Part shown: in pieces, positions 1 to 7,315 of the stretch
Layout: each line of letters starts with the position of its first letter
Numbering within the stretch: position 1 is the stretch's first letter
From: Bacillota bacterium
GTDB lineage: Bacteria; Bacillota; Clostridia; Acetivibrionales; DTU013
Length of the DNA stretch: 9,775 nt
Assembly (NCBI GenBank): GCA_023415815.1
Contig: JAEZJL010000112.1
Span: forward strand, 1-9,775
Direction: 5' to 3'
Position numbers and translations under genes: made by a program
Notes under the pieces: model-generated
Seen by the model: the letters and a program-made list of their open reading frames with translations, nothing else
Databases searched by the model: none
Told to the model about the DNA's origin: nothing

Positions 1-1
1 C

Positions 2-40
2 ACTTATATGGAAGCGTTTGAGCTTGAGATTAAAGAATAG
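2..40 (+). CDS. C-terminal end of an upstream gene (partial, unidentified)
   Basis: An open frame enters from the left edge and reads TYMEAFELEIKE before a TAG stop at 38-40, 14 bases before the next start. The other two plus frames do not give a comparable junction, and tight spacing is normal in this gene block. Twelve residues are too few to identify a family. By analogy with eCIS and phage gene order, a baseplate J/gp6-like protein often precedes a Tail_P2_I protein, but that is inference only. Confidence 0.4.
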   Translation, partial: TYMEAFELEIKE

Positions 41-54
41 CTAAGAAACGGCAG

Positions 55-1194
55 GTGTTCGATTTGGACAGGGATCTGAAGGGGATGGCGCTGGCGGGCG
101 ATTTCTGGAGACGGGGCTCCAAGGACAACTTCAGCGTAGACGGCGCGGGGAATATGAAGCCGGAAAACAGGCTGAAGCGCGGAGCTTTTTTCAGCGGGGC
201 CGTCGACCTGCTGGAGAACGGCATGACCTATCACAGGCTGACGGTGGAAGGCATATTCCCCCCGGAAGCGAATATTCAGGTGGGCTTGAGAGCGTCCGAC
301 CTTGATTATATCATTTACAGGGACCTGCCGGTGCCGGTCGACGCCTTCCTGGCGGACCGCGGGATTGCACCGGAGGAAAAGCTGGAGCTGTTCGGCGGCA
401 GGATGGGCTTATGTTCGGGAGAAAGTCTTGATATTTTCCCCGACCGTCTAAAGGGAAGATACCTGTGGATTTACCTGTCCGCATTTGATATGAGCGGGGA
501 AGCCTTTGTATTCAAAAGCATCCGCGTCGATTTTCCGCAGGTGTCCTTTATCGAATATCTTCCGGAGGTCTACCAGAAGGAAAGCGGCTTTTTAAAACGG
601 TATCTCGGTGTGTTTCAATCGATCTTTCTCGACATGGAGAGAAGTATCGACAGATTCCCCCTGCTGCTCGACGCGGATACGGCCGAAGGAAAGGCGTTCG
701 ACTATCTGGCCTCCTGGCTCGGGATGCATAACGAAGGCTCGATACTCGACGGCGGACAGTTCAGGTTTGCGGTAAAAAACGCGGTGGCCTTGAATAAGGC
801 AAAGGGGACGGTAAAGAGCATTACGGACATGGTGAGGCTTTATACCGGCGAAGAGCCGTATATCGTCGAGTATTTCAAGCTGAAGGGATACACTCGGGAC
901 AATGCCGAAAGGGAGACGCTTTATGACCGGATTTACACCGACAATCCCCATACCTTCTGCATCATTTTGAAAGACGGCTCGATATTCGACAGGCCCGGCA
1001 GGCTCGAGGAGCTTTCGCGCCTGCTTGAAAAGGTCAGGCCCGCGCATACGATCGCCAGGATGATCATTCTCAGGCAGAATATCAGACTAGACATACACAG
1101 CTATATCGGCGTGAACGCAAGGCTGGAAAAACCCGGCCCCGCGGTGATCGACGACAATACGAGGCTGGACGCCGGCTTTTATCTGAATGTCTGA
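55..1194 (+). CDS. Tail_P2_I / TIGR02242-type phage tail (baseplate) protein
   Basis: Predicted structural protein of a contractile tail baseplate, 379 residues, acting in the assembled particle. The diagnostic part is the centre and C-terminus: YLPEVYQKE (about 168-176), a helical stretch with FDYLASWLGM (215-224), LNKAKGTVKSITDMVRLYTG (246-265) and VRPAHTIARMII (327-338). This follows the pattern of the P2 gpI-like family, in which a YLP..Y motif is followed by a LasWLG motif and then a G-T-x-x-x-I/L helix. Residues 1-160 look beta-rich and are not recognised. The start is GTG at 55 with only a weak ribosome binding site. An in-frame ATG at 85 sits directly against GAAGGGG, which is too close to be a better choice. 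It is the first complete gene of a plus-strand block that leads into the ATPase. The family is confident; the exact baseplate position is inferred. Confidence 0.85.
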   Translation: MFDLDRDLKGMALAGDFWRRGSKDNFSVDGAGNMKPENRLKRGAFFSGAVDLLENGMTYHRLTVEGIFPPEANIQVGLRASDLDYIIYRDLPVPVDAFLADRGIAPEEKLELFGGRMGLCSGESLDIFPDRLKGRYLWIYLSAFDMSGEAFVFKSIRVDFPQVSFIEYLPEVYQKESGFLKRYLGVFQSIFLDMERSIDRFPLLLDADTAEGKAFDYLASWLGMHNEGSILDGGQFRFAVKNAVALNKAKGTVKSITDMVRLYTGEEPYIVEYFKLKGYTRDNAERETLYDRIYTDNPHTFCIILKDGSIFDRPGRLEELSRLLEKVRPAHTIARMIILRQNIRLDIHSYIGVNARLEKPGPAVIDDNTRLDAGFYLNV

Positions 1195-1223
1195 AGACGG
1201 CGGCCCCATGCTTTTAGGACGTG

Positions 1224-1232
1224 AGGAAGGGG
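1224..1232 (+). promoter_or_regulatory. Ribosome binding site deciding the start of the coiled-coil gene
   Basis: AGGAAGGGG lies 6 bases before the ATG at 1239. A longer reading from GTG at 1221 would place this purine run inside the coding region and leave that GTG without a binding site. The ATG at 1233 is a possible second choice, adding only two residues. Confidence 0.6.
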
Positions 1233-1238
1233 ATGCGG

Positions 1239-2165
1239 ATGGGTGAATGGTATCGGGAGCTTGCAAGGGAAGCCGGAAAGACGAAGACGAAATATGTCTT
1301 TCCCGGGGACAGGAGCCCGGGCGGAAGCCTGAGCCCGGAGGACAAAATCAGAATGCTGGCTGACCGTGAGGACGAGAAGCAAAGAAAAAGGCTGGACGAG
1401 CCTGTCCGTTTCTTTGCGCCTCACGCCGGAATAGAAAAGGATAACGCGAGGGACGGAAGGAAGGACGGAAAGGGGATTACGCTGATGGAGCTGTCGGACC
1501 GCTATGGCCGCAGGGAGCTGACGGCCGGGCTGGACGGCGGGAAGACCTCCTTTACCGCCACTGTGAGCGCGCCCGGCGAGGAGGGCGGCCTGAGGGAGGA
1601 TATGAGACGCTTCGACCGGGATAAGGCTAAAAAGCAAATAAGGACCGCCGGGGCGGATGTATTTCTGGCCGGAGGAAGAAGAGATGACGCCGCGGCCGTG
1701 GAGCTTGAGCAAAGCGGCAGGTGGGACGAGGAGCGGCTAAGGCTGCTCCGGGGCGGCGGCAGGAGCTCGGTGCTGGAGGCGGCCTGCCCCTATGCCGACG
1801 ATGCCCGGGAGAGGCAAAGACTGGCAATCGTGAAGGAACAGCTTGAGCATGCAAAGCGCCGGACTGCGGAAATACAAAAGGACGGTCCGGGCGCCGGAGA
1901 AAGGCTGCGGGAGATGAGAGAGCTGGAAAACGAGCTTGCTGAGAAGGCGGAGGCTCTGGCGCAGATGATCGCGAAGAAGGATTATCTGAGAAGAGCTATG
2001 CTTCAGAGACTGAGATATGTCACCGGGCCGCTTTATGAAGCGGGCTTCCTTTCCGGGTGCCGCGGGAGGCGCTTTAATCGCGTTCCTGGGGAGTATGACG
2101 GGGAAGCCGGGCCGGAGGCCGACGGGCAGCAGCCGGATGCATTGGAGGATGTGCTTGAGGAATGA
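1239..2165 (+). CDS. Charged coiled-coil protein of unknown function in the injection-system block
   Basis: Protein of 308 residues that I do not recognise. It begins MGEWYRELAREAG and is dominated by Arg, Lys, Glu and Asp. Residues 25-120 look low in order, with Gly-rich stretches such as DGRKDGKG. About 188-255 is a long amphipathic helix likely to form a coiled coil (RERQRLAIVKEQLEHAKRR, then REMRELENELAEKAEALAQM), broken by a short GPGAG turn. A semi-conserved-looking tail (RYVTGPLYEAGFLSG) is followed by an acidic end. It has no signal peptide or membrane segment, so it should be cytoplasmic or part of the particle. Its stop overlaps the start of the ATPase gene (ATGA), which suggests translational coupling. 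A scaffold, baseplate-wedge or ATPase-adaptor role is possible but unproved. Confidence 0.8.
   Translation: MGEWYRELAREAGKTKTKYVFPGDRSPGGSLSPEDKIRMLADREDEKQRKRLDEPVRFFAPHAGIEKDNARDGRKDGKGITLMELSDRYGRRELTAGLDGGKTSFTATVSAPGEEGGLREDMRRFDRDKAKKQIRTAGADVFLAGGRRDDAAAVELEQSGRWDEERLRLLRGGGRSSVLEAACPYADDARERQRLAIVKEQLEHAKRRTAEIQKDGPGAGERLREMRELENELAEKAEALAQMIAKKDYLRRAMLQRLRYVTGPLYEAGFLSGCRGRRFNRVPGEYDGEAGPEADGQQPDALEDVLEE
2162..2165 (+). other. ATGA start/stop overlap between coiled-coil gene and ATPase gene
   Basis: The ATG of the ATPase gene shares bases with the TGA stop of the upstream gene. The purine run GAGG at 2157-2160 is only one base from the ATG, too close for normal initiation. Coupled re-initiation is therefore the likeliest route to this start. 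An in-frame ATG at 2231 is an alternative that would remove 23 residues. Confidence 0.7.
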
Positions 2166-4366
2166 TCACCTACGACGGTTTTTTTACCTGCTCGAAGATC
2201 GGAACAGCCTATAAAAGCTGGGGCGAGCAGATGGATGAATATATGCGGCTTCTGGACATGGCCTGCCTGGTCGCGCTGGAATACAGGAAGGACGCGGCCG
2301 GGCGTACCGCCGGAAATCCGCTGAAGGGTTTTGTCGTCACAAACGAGGAGGCCGAGGCCCTGTTTTCCGGCTCGGTGTCCGTGCCGCCAAAGGAAAGCAT
2401 CGACATTGCCGAGAGCCGGACGCTGCTCAAGGCGCTCAGGCATATCGTGAGCAGGGAGAAGGCATCCTCCGGGGAGGGCGTTTTTCTGCCGCTGGAGCAT
2501 GTCATAAAGGTATTCGGCCTCTCCGGCTATGAAAAATTCTGCATTGTCATGGGGCTCTCGGTCGAGCTGGACAGGAAATACGAGAGGGTGTTCGGCTGCC
2601 TTCACGACAATGCGGCGGAAAAGCTGCCGACTATTGGGCTCGCCGCCGCGGTATACCGCATGTTTGCGGGCGGCGGAAGCGAAAAGGGCGTATTGCTGCC
2701 TTCCCATGCGTTTTCCAGATACATAATGGCCGGCGGGCAGGAGGAGGATGCATCGTCCCGCCTTTCGCGGCCGATCAGGCTTAACGCCGCCATATACAGG
2801 TTCCTGGTCGGCAGGGGCTTCGAAGAGCCCGCGGCCCGGAGCTGCTTCAGGCTCGAATTCCCTCAGGAATTGCCGCAGCTGTATGCGGACACGGAGGTGC
2901 AGGAGAGAATACGGTTCGTCCTGGACAGGCTTGCGTCCGGTCCGGGGAAAGGGAAAACGGCGCTGTTTTTATACGGACTGCCGGGGTCGGGAAAGCGGCT
3001 CCAGGTGCGGCATGCGGCAAAAAGCCTGAACATGCCCCTGGTATGGCTGGACGGCGCGGCGCTGGGCAAGGATTTTAAAAAGCTTGAGGAGCATCTGAAA
3101 AATGCGGTGCAATTCAGCATCCTGTATCAGGCCCTCCTCTGCCTGCATGATTTTGAAGCGCTGTACGACCACGGGGAAGAGGCTCCGGCATACCGTGAGG
3201 AGGAGGTGCTGGAAAGGCTGGCGGACAACACGGACGTACTTTTTATTCTCTCCGCGAGGGAATGGAAGCGCGGGCCGCGCGGCAGCGCCTATACCTTTGT
3301 GGATTTCCCGCTGGAGCCGCCGGACGATGCAAAAAGACTGGAGCTGTGGAGAAGGCTGGCCGCGGGCCAGAAGCTGGACCCGGCCGTTGATATTGCGGAG
3401 CTCTCCAACAAGTTCCGCTTTACCGCAGGCATGATCGAGAAGGCGCTTGACGAAGCGGTGTTTGAAGCCGATACCCGCGCCGGCGGAAACATCGGCAAGG
3501 ACATATTATACGGGGCCTGTATAAGACAATCCGCCCATCATATTGAAAAAAAGGCCACAAAGCTGAGACCGGCCTTTTCCTGGGAGGACCTCATATTGCC
3601 CGAGGAGCAGAAAAGCCTGCTTTTTGACGCCTGCAACCACATCAAATACAGGCATGTGGTTTTAAACGGCTGGGGCTTCGACAGGAAGCTGCCCTACGGC
3701 AGGGGACTGGGGATCATATTCTACGGGCCTCCCGGCACCGGTAAGACCATGGGAGCGCAGGTGCTCGCAAACGAGCTGAAGCTTGAAATATACAGGATAG
3801 ACCTTTCGCAGATCGTCAGCAAATATATAGGAGAGACCGAGAAGAACCTGAAGGACATCTTCGACGAGGCGTCCCGTACGAGCGCCATACTCTTCTTTGA
3901 CGAGGCGGATTCGCTCTTCGGGAAAAGGGCCGAGGTAAAGGATGCTCAGGACAGGTACGCAAATCTCGAGACCTCGTACCTCCTTCAGAAGATGGAGGAA
4001 TACGAGGGCATAACGATACTGGCCACGAATCTTCTGCAGAATTTCGACGAGGCTTACCGCCGGAGGTTCAAATTCATGATCAATTTTCCGATGCCCGACG
4101 TCAAAAACCGTCGGAAGCTATGGGAGGCCATATTCCCGGAAAGGCTGCCCCTGGATGCGGACGTGGACCTGGATTTTCTGGCCGGCAGGTTCGAGCTTAC
4201 CGGCAGCAACATTAAAAACATCGCCGTAGCCGCAAGCTTTCTGGCCGCGGGGGAGGGCAGCGCGCTCAAAATGAAGCATTTGATAAAGGCGTTGAAAAAC
4301 GAAATGACAAAGGCGGGAAAGATCATAGTAAGGCAGGATCTGGGAGGTTATGCAAACCTATTCTGA
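2162..4366 (+). CDS. Two-domain AAA+ ATPase, Afp15/Pvc15-type eCIS ATPase
   Basis: Cytoplasmic AAA+ ATPase of 734 residues, of the kind found in nearly every eCIS locus and thought to help particle assembly or cargo loading. Residues 1-240 are a helical, probably winged-helix-containing, N-terminal region. The first AAA module (about 265-430) has Walker A GLPGSGKR (272-279), lacking the usual Thr/Ser after Lys, and only a degenerate Walker B (LLCLHDFE, about 325-332). The second module (about 475-730) is intact: Walker A GPPGTGKT (522-529), Walker B ILFFDEAD (576-583) followed by SLFGKR, sensor 1 ILATN (619-623), an Arg-rich finger region YRRRFKF (632-638), and a sensor 2-like LTGSNIKN (679-686). 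Hydrolysis therefore probably relies on the second module. The gene is coupled to the coiled-coil gene and followed after 28 bases by the candidate cargo gene. The AAA+ call is very confident; the eCIS role comes from context. Confidence 0.92.
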   Translation: MITYDGFFTCSKIGTAYKSWGEQMDEYMRLLDMACLVALEYRKDAAGRTAGNPLKGFVVTNEEAEALFSGSVSVPPKESIDIAESRTLLKALRHIVSREKASSGEGVFLPLEHVIKVFGLSGYEKFCIVMGLSVELDRKYERVFGCLHDNAAEKLPTIGLAAAVYRMFAGGGSEKGVLLPSHAFSRYIMAGGQEEDASSRLSRPIRLNAAIYRFLVGRGFEEPAARSCFRLEFPQELPQLYADTEVQERIRFVLDRLASGPGKGKTALFLYGLPGSGKRLQVRHAAKSLNMPLVWLDGAALGKDFKKLEEHLKNAVQFSILYQALLCLHDFEALYDHGEEAPAYREEEVLERLADNTDVLFILSAREWKRGPRGSAYTFVDFPLEPPDDAKRLELWRRLAAGQKLDPAVDIAELSNKFRFTAGMIEKALDEAVFEADTRAGGNIGKDILYGACIRQSAHHIEKKATKLRPAFSWEDLILPEEQKSLLFDACNHIKYRHVVLNGWGFDRKLPYGRGLGIIFYGPPGTGKTMGAQVLANELKLEIYRIDLSQIVSKYIGETEKNLKDIFDEASRTSAILFFDEADSLFGKRAEVKDAQDRYANLETSYLLQKMEEYEGITILATNLLQNFDEAYRRRFKFMINFPMPDVKNRRKLWEAIFPERLPLDADVDLDFLAGRFELTGSNIKNIAVAASFLAAGEGSALKMKHLIKALKNEMTKAGKIIVRQDLGGYANLF

Positions 4367-4380
4367 ATGAACGGACGAAG

Positions 4381-4389
4381 GGGAGGAGG
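4381..4389 (+). promoter_or_regulatory. Strong ribosome binding site of the candidate cargo gene
   Basis: GGGAGGAGG lies 5 bases before the ATG at 4395. It is among the strongest binding sites in the plus-strand block, which fits a product needed in quantity. No promoter is visible in the 28-base gap, so expression probably comes from read-through of the upstream genes. Confidence 0.8.
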
Positions 4390-4394
4390 ATTTT

Positions 4395-6197
4395 ATGAAC
4401 GAATTCTTCAGCAAACTATTCAAAAGCAAATCCGAGGACAAGGAAAAAGAGGATAATATCGAGAAGCTGGCAAATAACCCCGAGGTTAAGAACGTGACGC
4501 TGAAGCATCTCAAGGAGCTCTCGATCCCCGAGGCAAACTCCTCGCCCAAGCCCCTGACCGAGGAGGAAATTGAAACCCATGTGGACGAGGAGGGTGTGGA
4601 GGGGACTGAGAACAAAGAAAAATCCTCGCCCAAGCCTCTGACCGATGAGGAAGTGGAAATGAATGTGGATCTGGGGGATGAAGAGGTCATCGGGAATGAA
4701 TCCTCGGGAGGCTTGAAGCTCGCGCCGTTCAAGGAAGAGGGGGATTCGGGAAAAGAGACCGGCAGCGAGGCGCCGGAAGAGAAAAAGGACGGTGGGACGG
4801 AAAAGGGCACGGGCGAAGTCAATGTCCCCCAGCCGGTAAAAGAGCTTGCGAAAAAGCTCACGGCTAAAAAGGATGAAAACGGGAAGACCATGGAAGATGC
4901 GCCTGATCTCGATAAAACGGAGCTTCCCGGAGAGCCTACGGACGGAGGGGAGCACTGGACGGGGCTAAGGGCTTCAAAGTATAAAAAGGACGGTAAGCAG
5001 AGGGACTTTTTCTCATCAACCGTCCTTGACAAGGTGCAGACCGGCGTAGACGTGGTCAGCGGCGTCAGCGGCATCGTCGGGCCCGGAATAGGCCTGTTCG
5101 ATAAAAGCGGTCTCGGCGGGAAGATGGGAATGTCCGATACGGTTTCGGATTCCGTCGATATCACCTCCCAGGGCGTGAACATGGCAAGTGACGGCCTTTC
5201 CTTTTTGAGCTACGGCATGTCCATGGGCAAAGATATCATGGACAAGCAAAAAAACGATAAATTCACCACGGATTCCACCAAGCAGATGCAAAATCTCAAG
5301 CTCGCTTCAAATATACTCGGCATGGGAAAGAGCTCCTTCAGCATGCTTGGCACATCGAGCGACATGATCGGGTCGATCGGCAATATCGCGGGGCATGGAG
5401 AGCTGAAGCCCGTAAGCGAGCAGGTCGGAGGAGGACTCAGGTCTGTCAAGCATACGCTGGGAGCCACAAAGGACACGCTCGACCTGGTAAGAGGCGCTAC
5501 AACGGGGCTGGGCAACATAACAAGCTACAGCAAGATCTCCGAGGCCATGAAAGAGGGAGGCACCTCCGAGGAATTCAAGAGAATGGCCAATGTCGCGCTT
5601 GAGGCCAAGAAGCTGAACGCGACCTCCGCGGGCTTCGACATCTTCAAATCGGGGACGAGCCTGGTCGGGAACATCACAGGGCTGACAAAGAGCATGTCCA
5701 AAATGCTCGGAGTGGCGCCGGGCAGCACAATGGGCGATTTTGCCAAATGGACGGGGGTCGTGGGAAACATCGTAACCGGCGTAGGTGCGGTGACGGGACT
5801 GTTCAACACCATACTCCTCAAGCCCATCATGAAATCGAAAAGAAAAAAGAATAACATCGACCAGTTCATAAAGACCGGCGAGCTGAAGGATAAGACCAAC
5901 GACGTCCTGGTGAAGAAGGTAAAAAAGGGCAGAAAGGGCAAGGACGTTAAAAAGGTCGTCGATGACGAAACGGTTAGAGGCCTTGCAAAGACCGCTCTGG
6001 GATATTCCTCCCTGGATGAGATGTTCAGCGCGATATTGATGAAATATGCCGCTACCATAAGGCACAATGCGGAAAACGGCGAGGAAAAGGACAAGTACAG
6101 GCTGCTGATAGAGCAGCTGGGCTTCAAGGTGCAGATAAACAACGAGCTTCCGTCCGAGGAAGCGATTGCCGGGAAGCTGGCCGGGATCGACGGTTAG
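4395..6197 (+). CDS. Unrecognised 600-aa protein, candidate injection-system cargo
   Basis: I do not recognise a family. Residues 1-200 are acidic, Pro/Gly/Lys/Glu-rich and almost certainly disordered, with a repeated motif SSPKPLT(E/D)EE at 49 and 77. Residues 205-475 are Gly/Ser/Val-rich with a chain of amphipathic or weakly hydrophobic segments (for example VVSGVSGIVGPGIGLF, 220-235). The most membrane-like is TGVVGNIVTGVGAVTGLF (453-470), extended by NTILL to 475 and then by a basic KSKRKK (480-485). A second basic run, VKKVKKGRKGKDVKK, sits at 506-520. The last 75 residues form an ordinary-looking helical domain. It has no signal peptide. A disordered head before a body that could insert in membranes is consistent with known eCIS cargos, whose N-terminal segments direct loading. 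A tape-measure or other structural role remains possible. The CDS is certain; the cargo role is inference. Confidence 0.8.
   Translation: MNEFFSKLFKSKSEDKEKEDNIEKLANNPEVKNVTLKHLKELSIPEANSSPKPLTEEEIETHVDEEGVEGTENKEKSSPKPLTDEEVEMNVDLGDEEVIGNESSGGLKLAPFKEEGDSGKETGSEAPEEKKDGGTEKGTGEVNVPQPVKELAKKLTAKKDENGKTMEDAPDLDKTELPGEPTDGGEHWTGLRASKYKKDGKQRDFFSSTVLDKVQTGVDVVSGVSGIVGPGIGLFDKSGLGGKMGMSDTVSDSVDITSQGVNMASDGLSFLSYGMSMGKDIMDKQKNDKFTTDSTKQMQNLKLASNILGMGKSSFSMLGTSSDMIGSIGNIAGHGELKPVSEQVGGGLRSVKHTLGATKDTLDLVRGATTGLGNITSYSKISEAMKEGGTSEEFKRMANVALEAKKLNATSAGFDIFKSGTSLVGNITGLTKSMSKMLGVAPGSTMGDFAKWTGVVGNIVTGVGAVTGLFNTILLKPIMKSKRKKNNIDQFIKTGELKDKTNDVLVKKVKKGRKGKDVKKVVDDETVRGLAKTALGYSSLDEMFSAILMKYAATIRHNAENGEEKDKYRLLIEQLGFKVQINNELPSEEAIAGKLAGIDG
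4539..4679 (+). repeat. Two-copy in-frame repeat in the candidate cargo N-terminus
   Basis: TCCTCGCCCAAGCC followed by C or T and CTGACCGA occurs at 4539-4562 and 4623-4646, 84 bases (28 codons) apart. It encodes SSPKPLTEEE and SSPKPLTDEE, and both copies continue into an acidic segment with a similar pattern (IETHVDEEG and VEMNVDLGD). A weaker third trace, starting SSGGLKLAPFKEE at residue 103, keeps nearly the same spacing. The repeat looks like an internal duplication of a short linear motif. Confidence 0.8.
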
Positions 6198-6225
6198 AAA
6201 ATTATTGCATATCGGAGGGATTCAA

Positions 6226-6780
6226 ATGAAGCAGTGGCGGCAGTTTGAAAAGGATACGATTGAAATGCTTGCGGGTGAGATAGAAAAGCTGGAGTTACAG
6301 TACAGGCTTTTCGAGCCTGAGGAGCAGATGCCCGTGCAGGTACTGGGGATACTCCTGGAGTATCTGGGCGAAGAGGAGCAGAGCGTGAAGCTGGAGATCT
6401 GCTTTCTGCCCCTTGAGGAGGAGAAGCGGGAGGATGCCGGCTTCAACTACGTGCAGTTTTTTGCCGTCATCAGGGACGACATCGGTGCGGAAGCGGAAGA
6501 AGACGTTCTGAAGCTCGCAAATTTATTGAACACCCTGCTGCCGGTAGGAAACGTCGCTCTCGGTGAGAATGGCAGGATATTATATATGAAATATTGCTTC
6601 CCTTTGTTTCAGGACATGGAGGAGGCATTGACAATGCAGATGCTGGATACCGTTCTTGCGACATTCATCCATACGCTGGACACCTATATCGATGCGATGA
6701 CCTGGGTGGCCGACGGCCGGCTTGGCGCGGAGGATGCGATACGGAGCGGGATTCCGGTAAAAGGCGGCAAGGAGAGGTAA
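6226..6780 (+). CDS. Small protein, first of a tandem paralogous pair (putative cargo chaperone)
   Basis: Protein of 184 residues, family not recognised. The start is ATG at 6226 because GGAGGG lies 6 bases upstream (6214-6219); a longer frame from 6166 would overlap the previous gene and has no binding site. It is acidic, with an alternating helix/strand pattern: an N-terminal helix, VLGILLEYLG (39-48), EICFLP (57-62), NYVQFFAVI (74-82), LLNTLLPVG (100-108), LYMKY (119-123) and a C-terminal helix FIHTLDTYIDAM (147-158), then a DG at 163-164. It aligns without gaps to the next gene product at about 30% identity. Size, acidity and alpha/beta pattern recall YbjN/type III secretion chaperone-like proteins, and the position directly after the candidate cargo gene fits a chaperone or adaptor. 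That role is inference. Confidence 0.8.
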   Translation: MKQWRQFEKDTIEMLAGEIEKLELQYRLFEPEEQMPVQVLGILLEYLGEEEQSVKLEICFLPLEEEKREDAGFNYVQFFAVIRDDIGAEAEEDVLKLANLLNTLLPVGNVALGENGRILYMKYCFPLFQDMEEALTMQMLDTVLATFIHTLDTYIDAMTWVADGRLGAEDAIRSGIPVKGGKER

Positions 6781-6781
6781 G

Positions 6782-7315
6782 ATGAGCGGAAGCAAGGAAA
6801 TGGAAAAAAGACTGCTGGAGCGGCTTGCACACGAGCTTGGAGCCCTGGGGTTTCCGACGGAGATGCTCCGTCCGGAGGCAGAACGAAAAGAGGCTGTACT
6901 GCTTATCCTGCTGGAGAATCTTGGCGACAGGGAGGACAGGCGAAGTGTGGAAGCCGCGTTCCTGCCGAGAAAAGAGGAGGAGATAGAACGCTATGGCTAC
7001 AATGTCCTTCAGCTTTATTCCCTCCTGAAGGAGGAGCTTCCCCGAGGCGCCTGCAACGAGCTTGCGCGCGCGGTGCTGAGGCTCAATACCAAAATACCGG
7101 GCGGAGCCTTCGGCATAGACGAGAGGAGAAAAACGCTGTATTATAAAAGCAGCATCGTCATCACAGATAATATGGATGATAGCGTCGGGTATGCTCTGGT
7201 AGAAATCCAGCTTGGAATCTTCCTCCAAACACTTGACTATTGCAACGACGTCCTGATGGATATCACGGACGGCATAAGGACGGCAGGGGAGGCCATCAGG
7301 AAGGGCCTGATGTGA
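6782..7315 (+). CDS. Small protein, second of a tandem paralogous pair (putative cargo chaperone)
   Basis: Protein of 177 residues and a paralogue of the preceding gene product. A gap-free alignment by eye gives about 53 identities over 177 positions. Shared landmarks fall at the same residue numbers: ILLExLG (42-48), FLP (60-62), LNTxxPxG (101-108), LYxK (119-122), a LD pair (151-152), DG (163-164) and AIRxG (171-175). The start ATG at 6782 has GGAGAGG at 6771-6777, inside the end of the previous gene, only 1 base after its stop, so the two are co-translated. There is no signal peptide or membrane segment. The pair could act as a heterodimer, a common arrangement for duplicated chaperone genes. 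Function is unknown, and the chaperone idea rests on context and fold-like pattern only. It is the last gene of the plus-strand block. Confidence 0.8.
   Translation: MSGSKEMEKRLLERLAHELGALGFPTEMLRPEAERKEAVLLILLENLGDREDRRSVEAAFLPRKEEEIERYGYNVLQLYSLLKEELPRGACNELARAVLRLNTKIPGGAFGIDERRKTLYYKSSIVITDNMDDSVGYALVEIQLGIFLQTLDYCNDVLMDITDGIRTAGEAIRKGLM

Noticed and set aside
592..1712. Minus-strand frames at 592-1047 and 1179-1712
   Set aside because: Shadows of the Tail_P2_I gene and the coiled-coil gene; they cross the gene junction and carry no recognisable motif or binding site.
2033..2707. 224-codon minus-strand frame
   Set aside because: Runs antisense across the junction of two well-supported plus-strand genes, and the ATPase motif evidence fixes the real strand.
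4358..5182. 274-codon open frame on the minus strand, Ser/Pro/Phe-rich
   Set aside because: It lies opposite the Glu/Lys-rich head of the plus-strand gene. The composition is what the complement of GAG/GAA/AAG-rich codons gives, no ribosome binding site is seen, and the plus frame has a strong one.
5307..6142. Two long minus-strand frames (5307-6065 and 5525-6142)
   Set aside because: Both are antisense to the same 600-residue gene, show no family motif, and arise because that gene rarely uses codons that are stops on the complement.
4395..6197. Tape-measure protein as the identity of the 600-residue gene
   Set aside because: In Afp-type loci the tape measure normally precedes the ATPase, and a 200-residue acidic disordered head with repeats is atypical. 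I keep it only as an alternative because hydrophobic segments also occur in tape measures.
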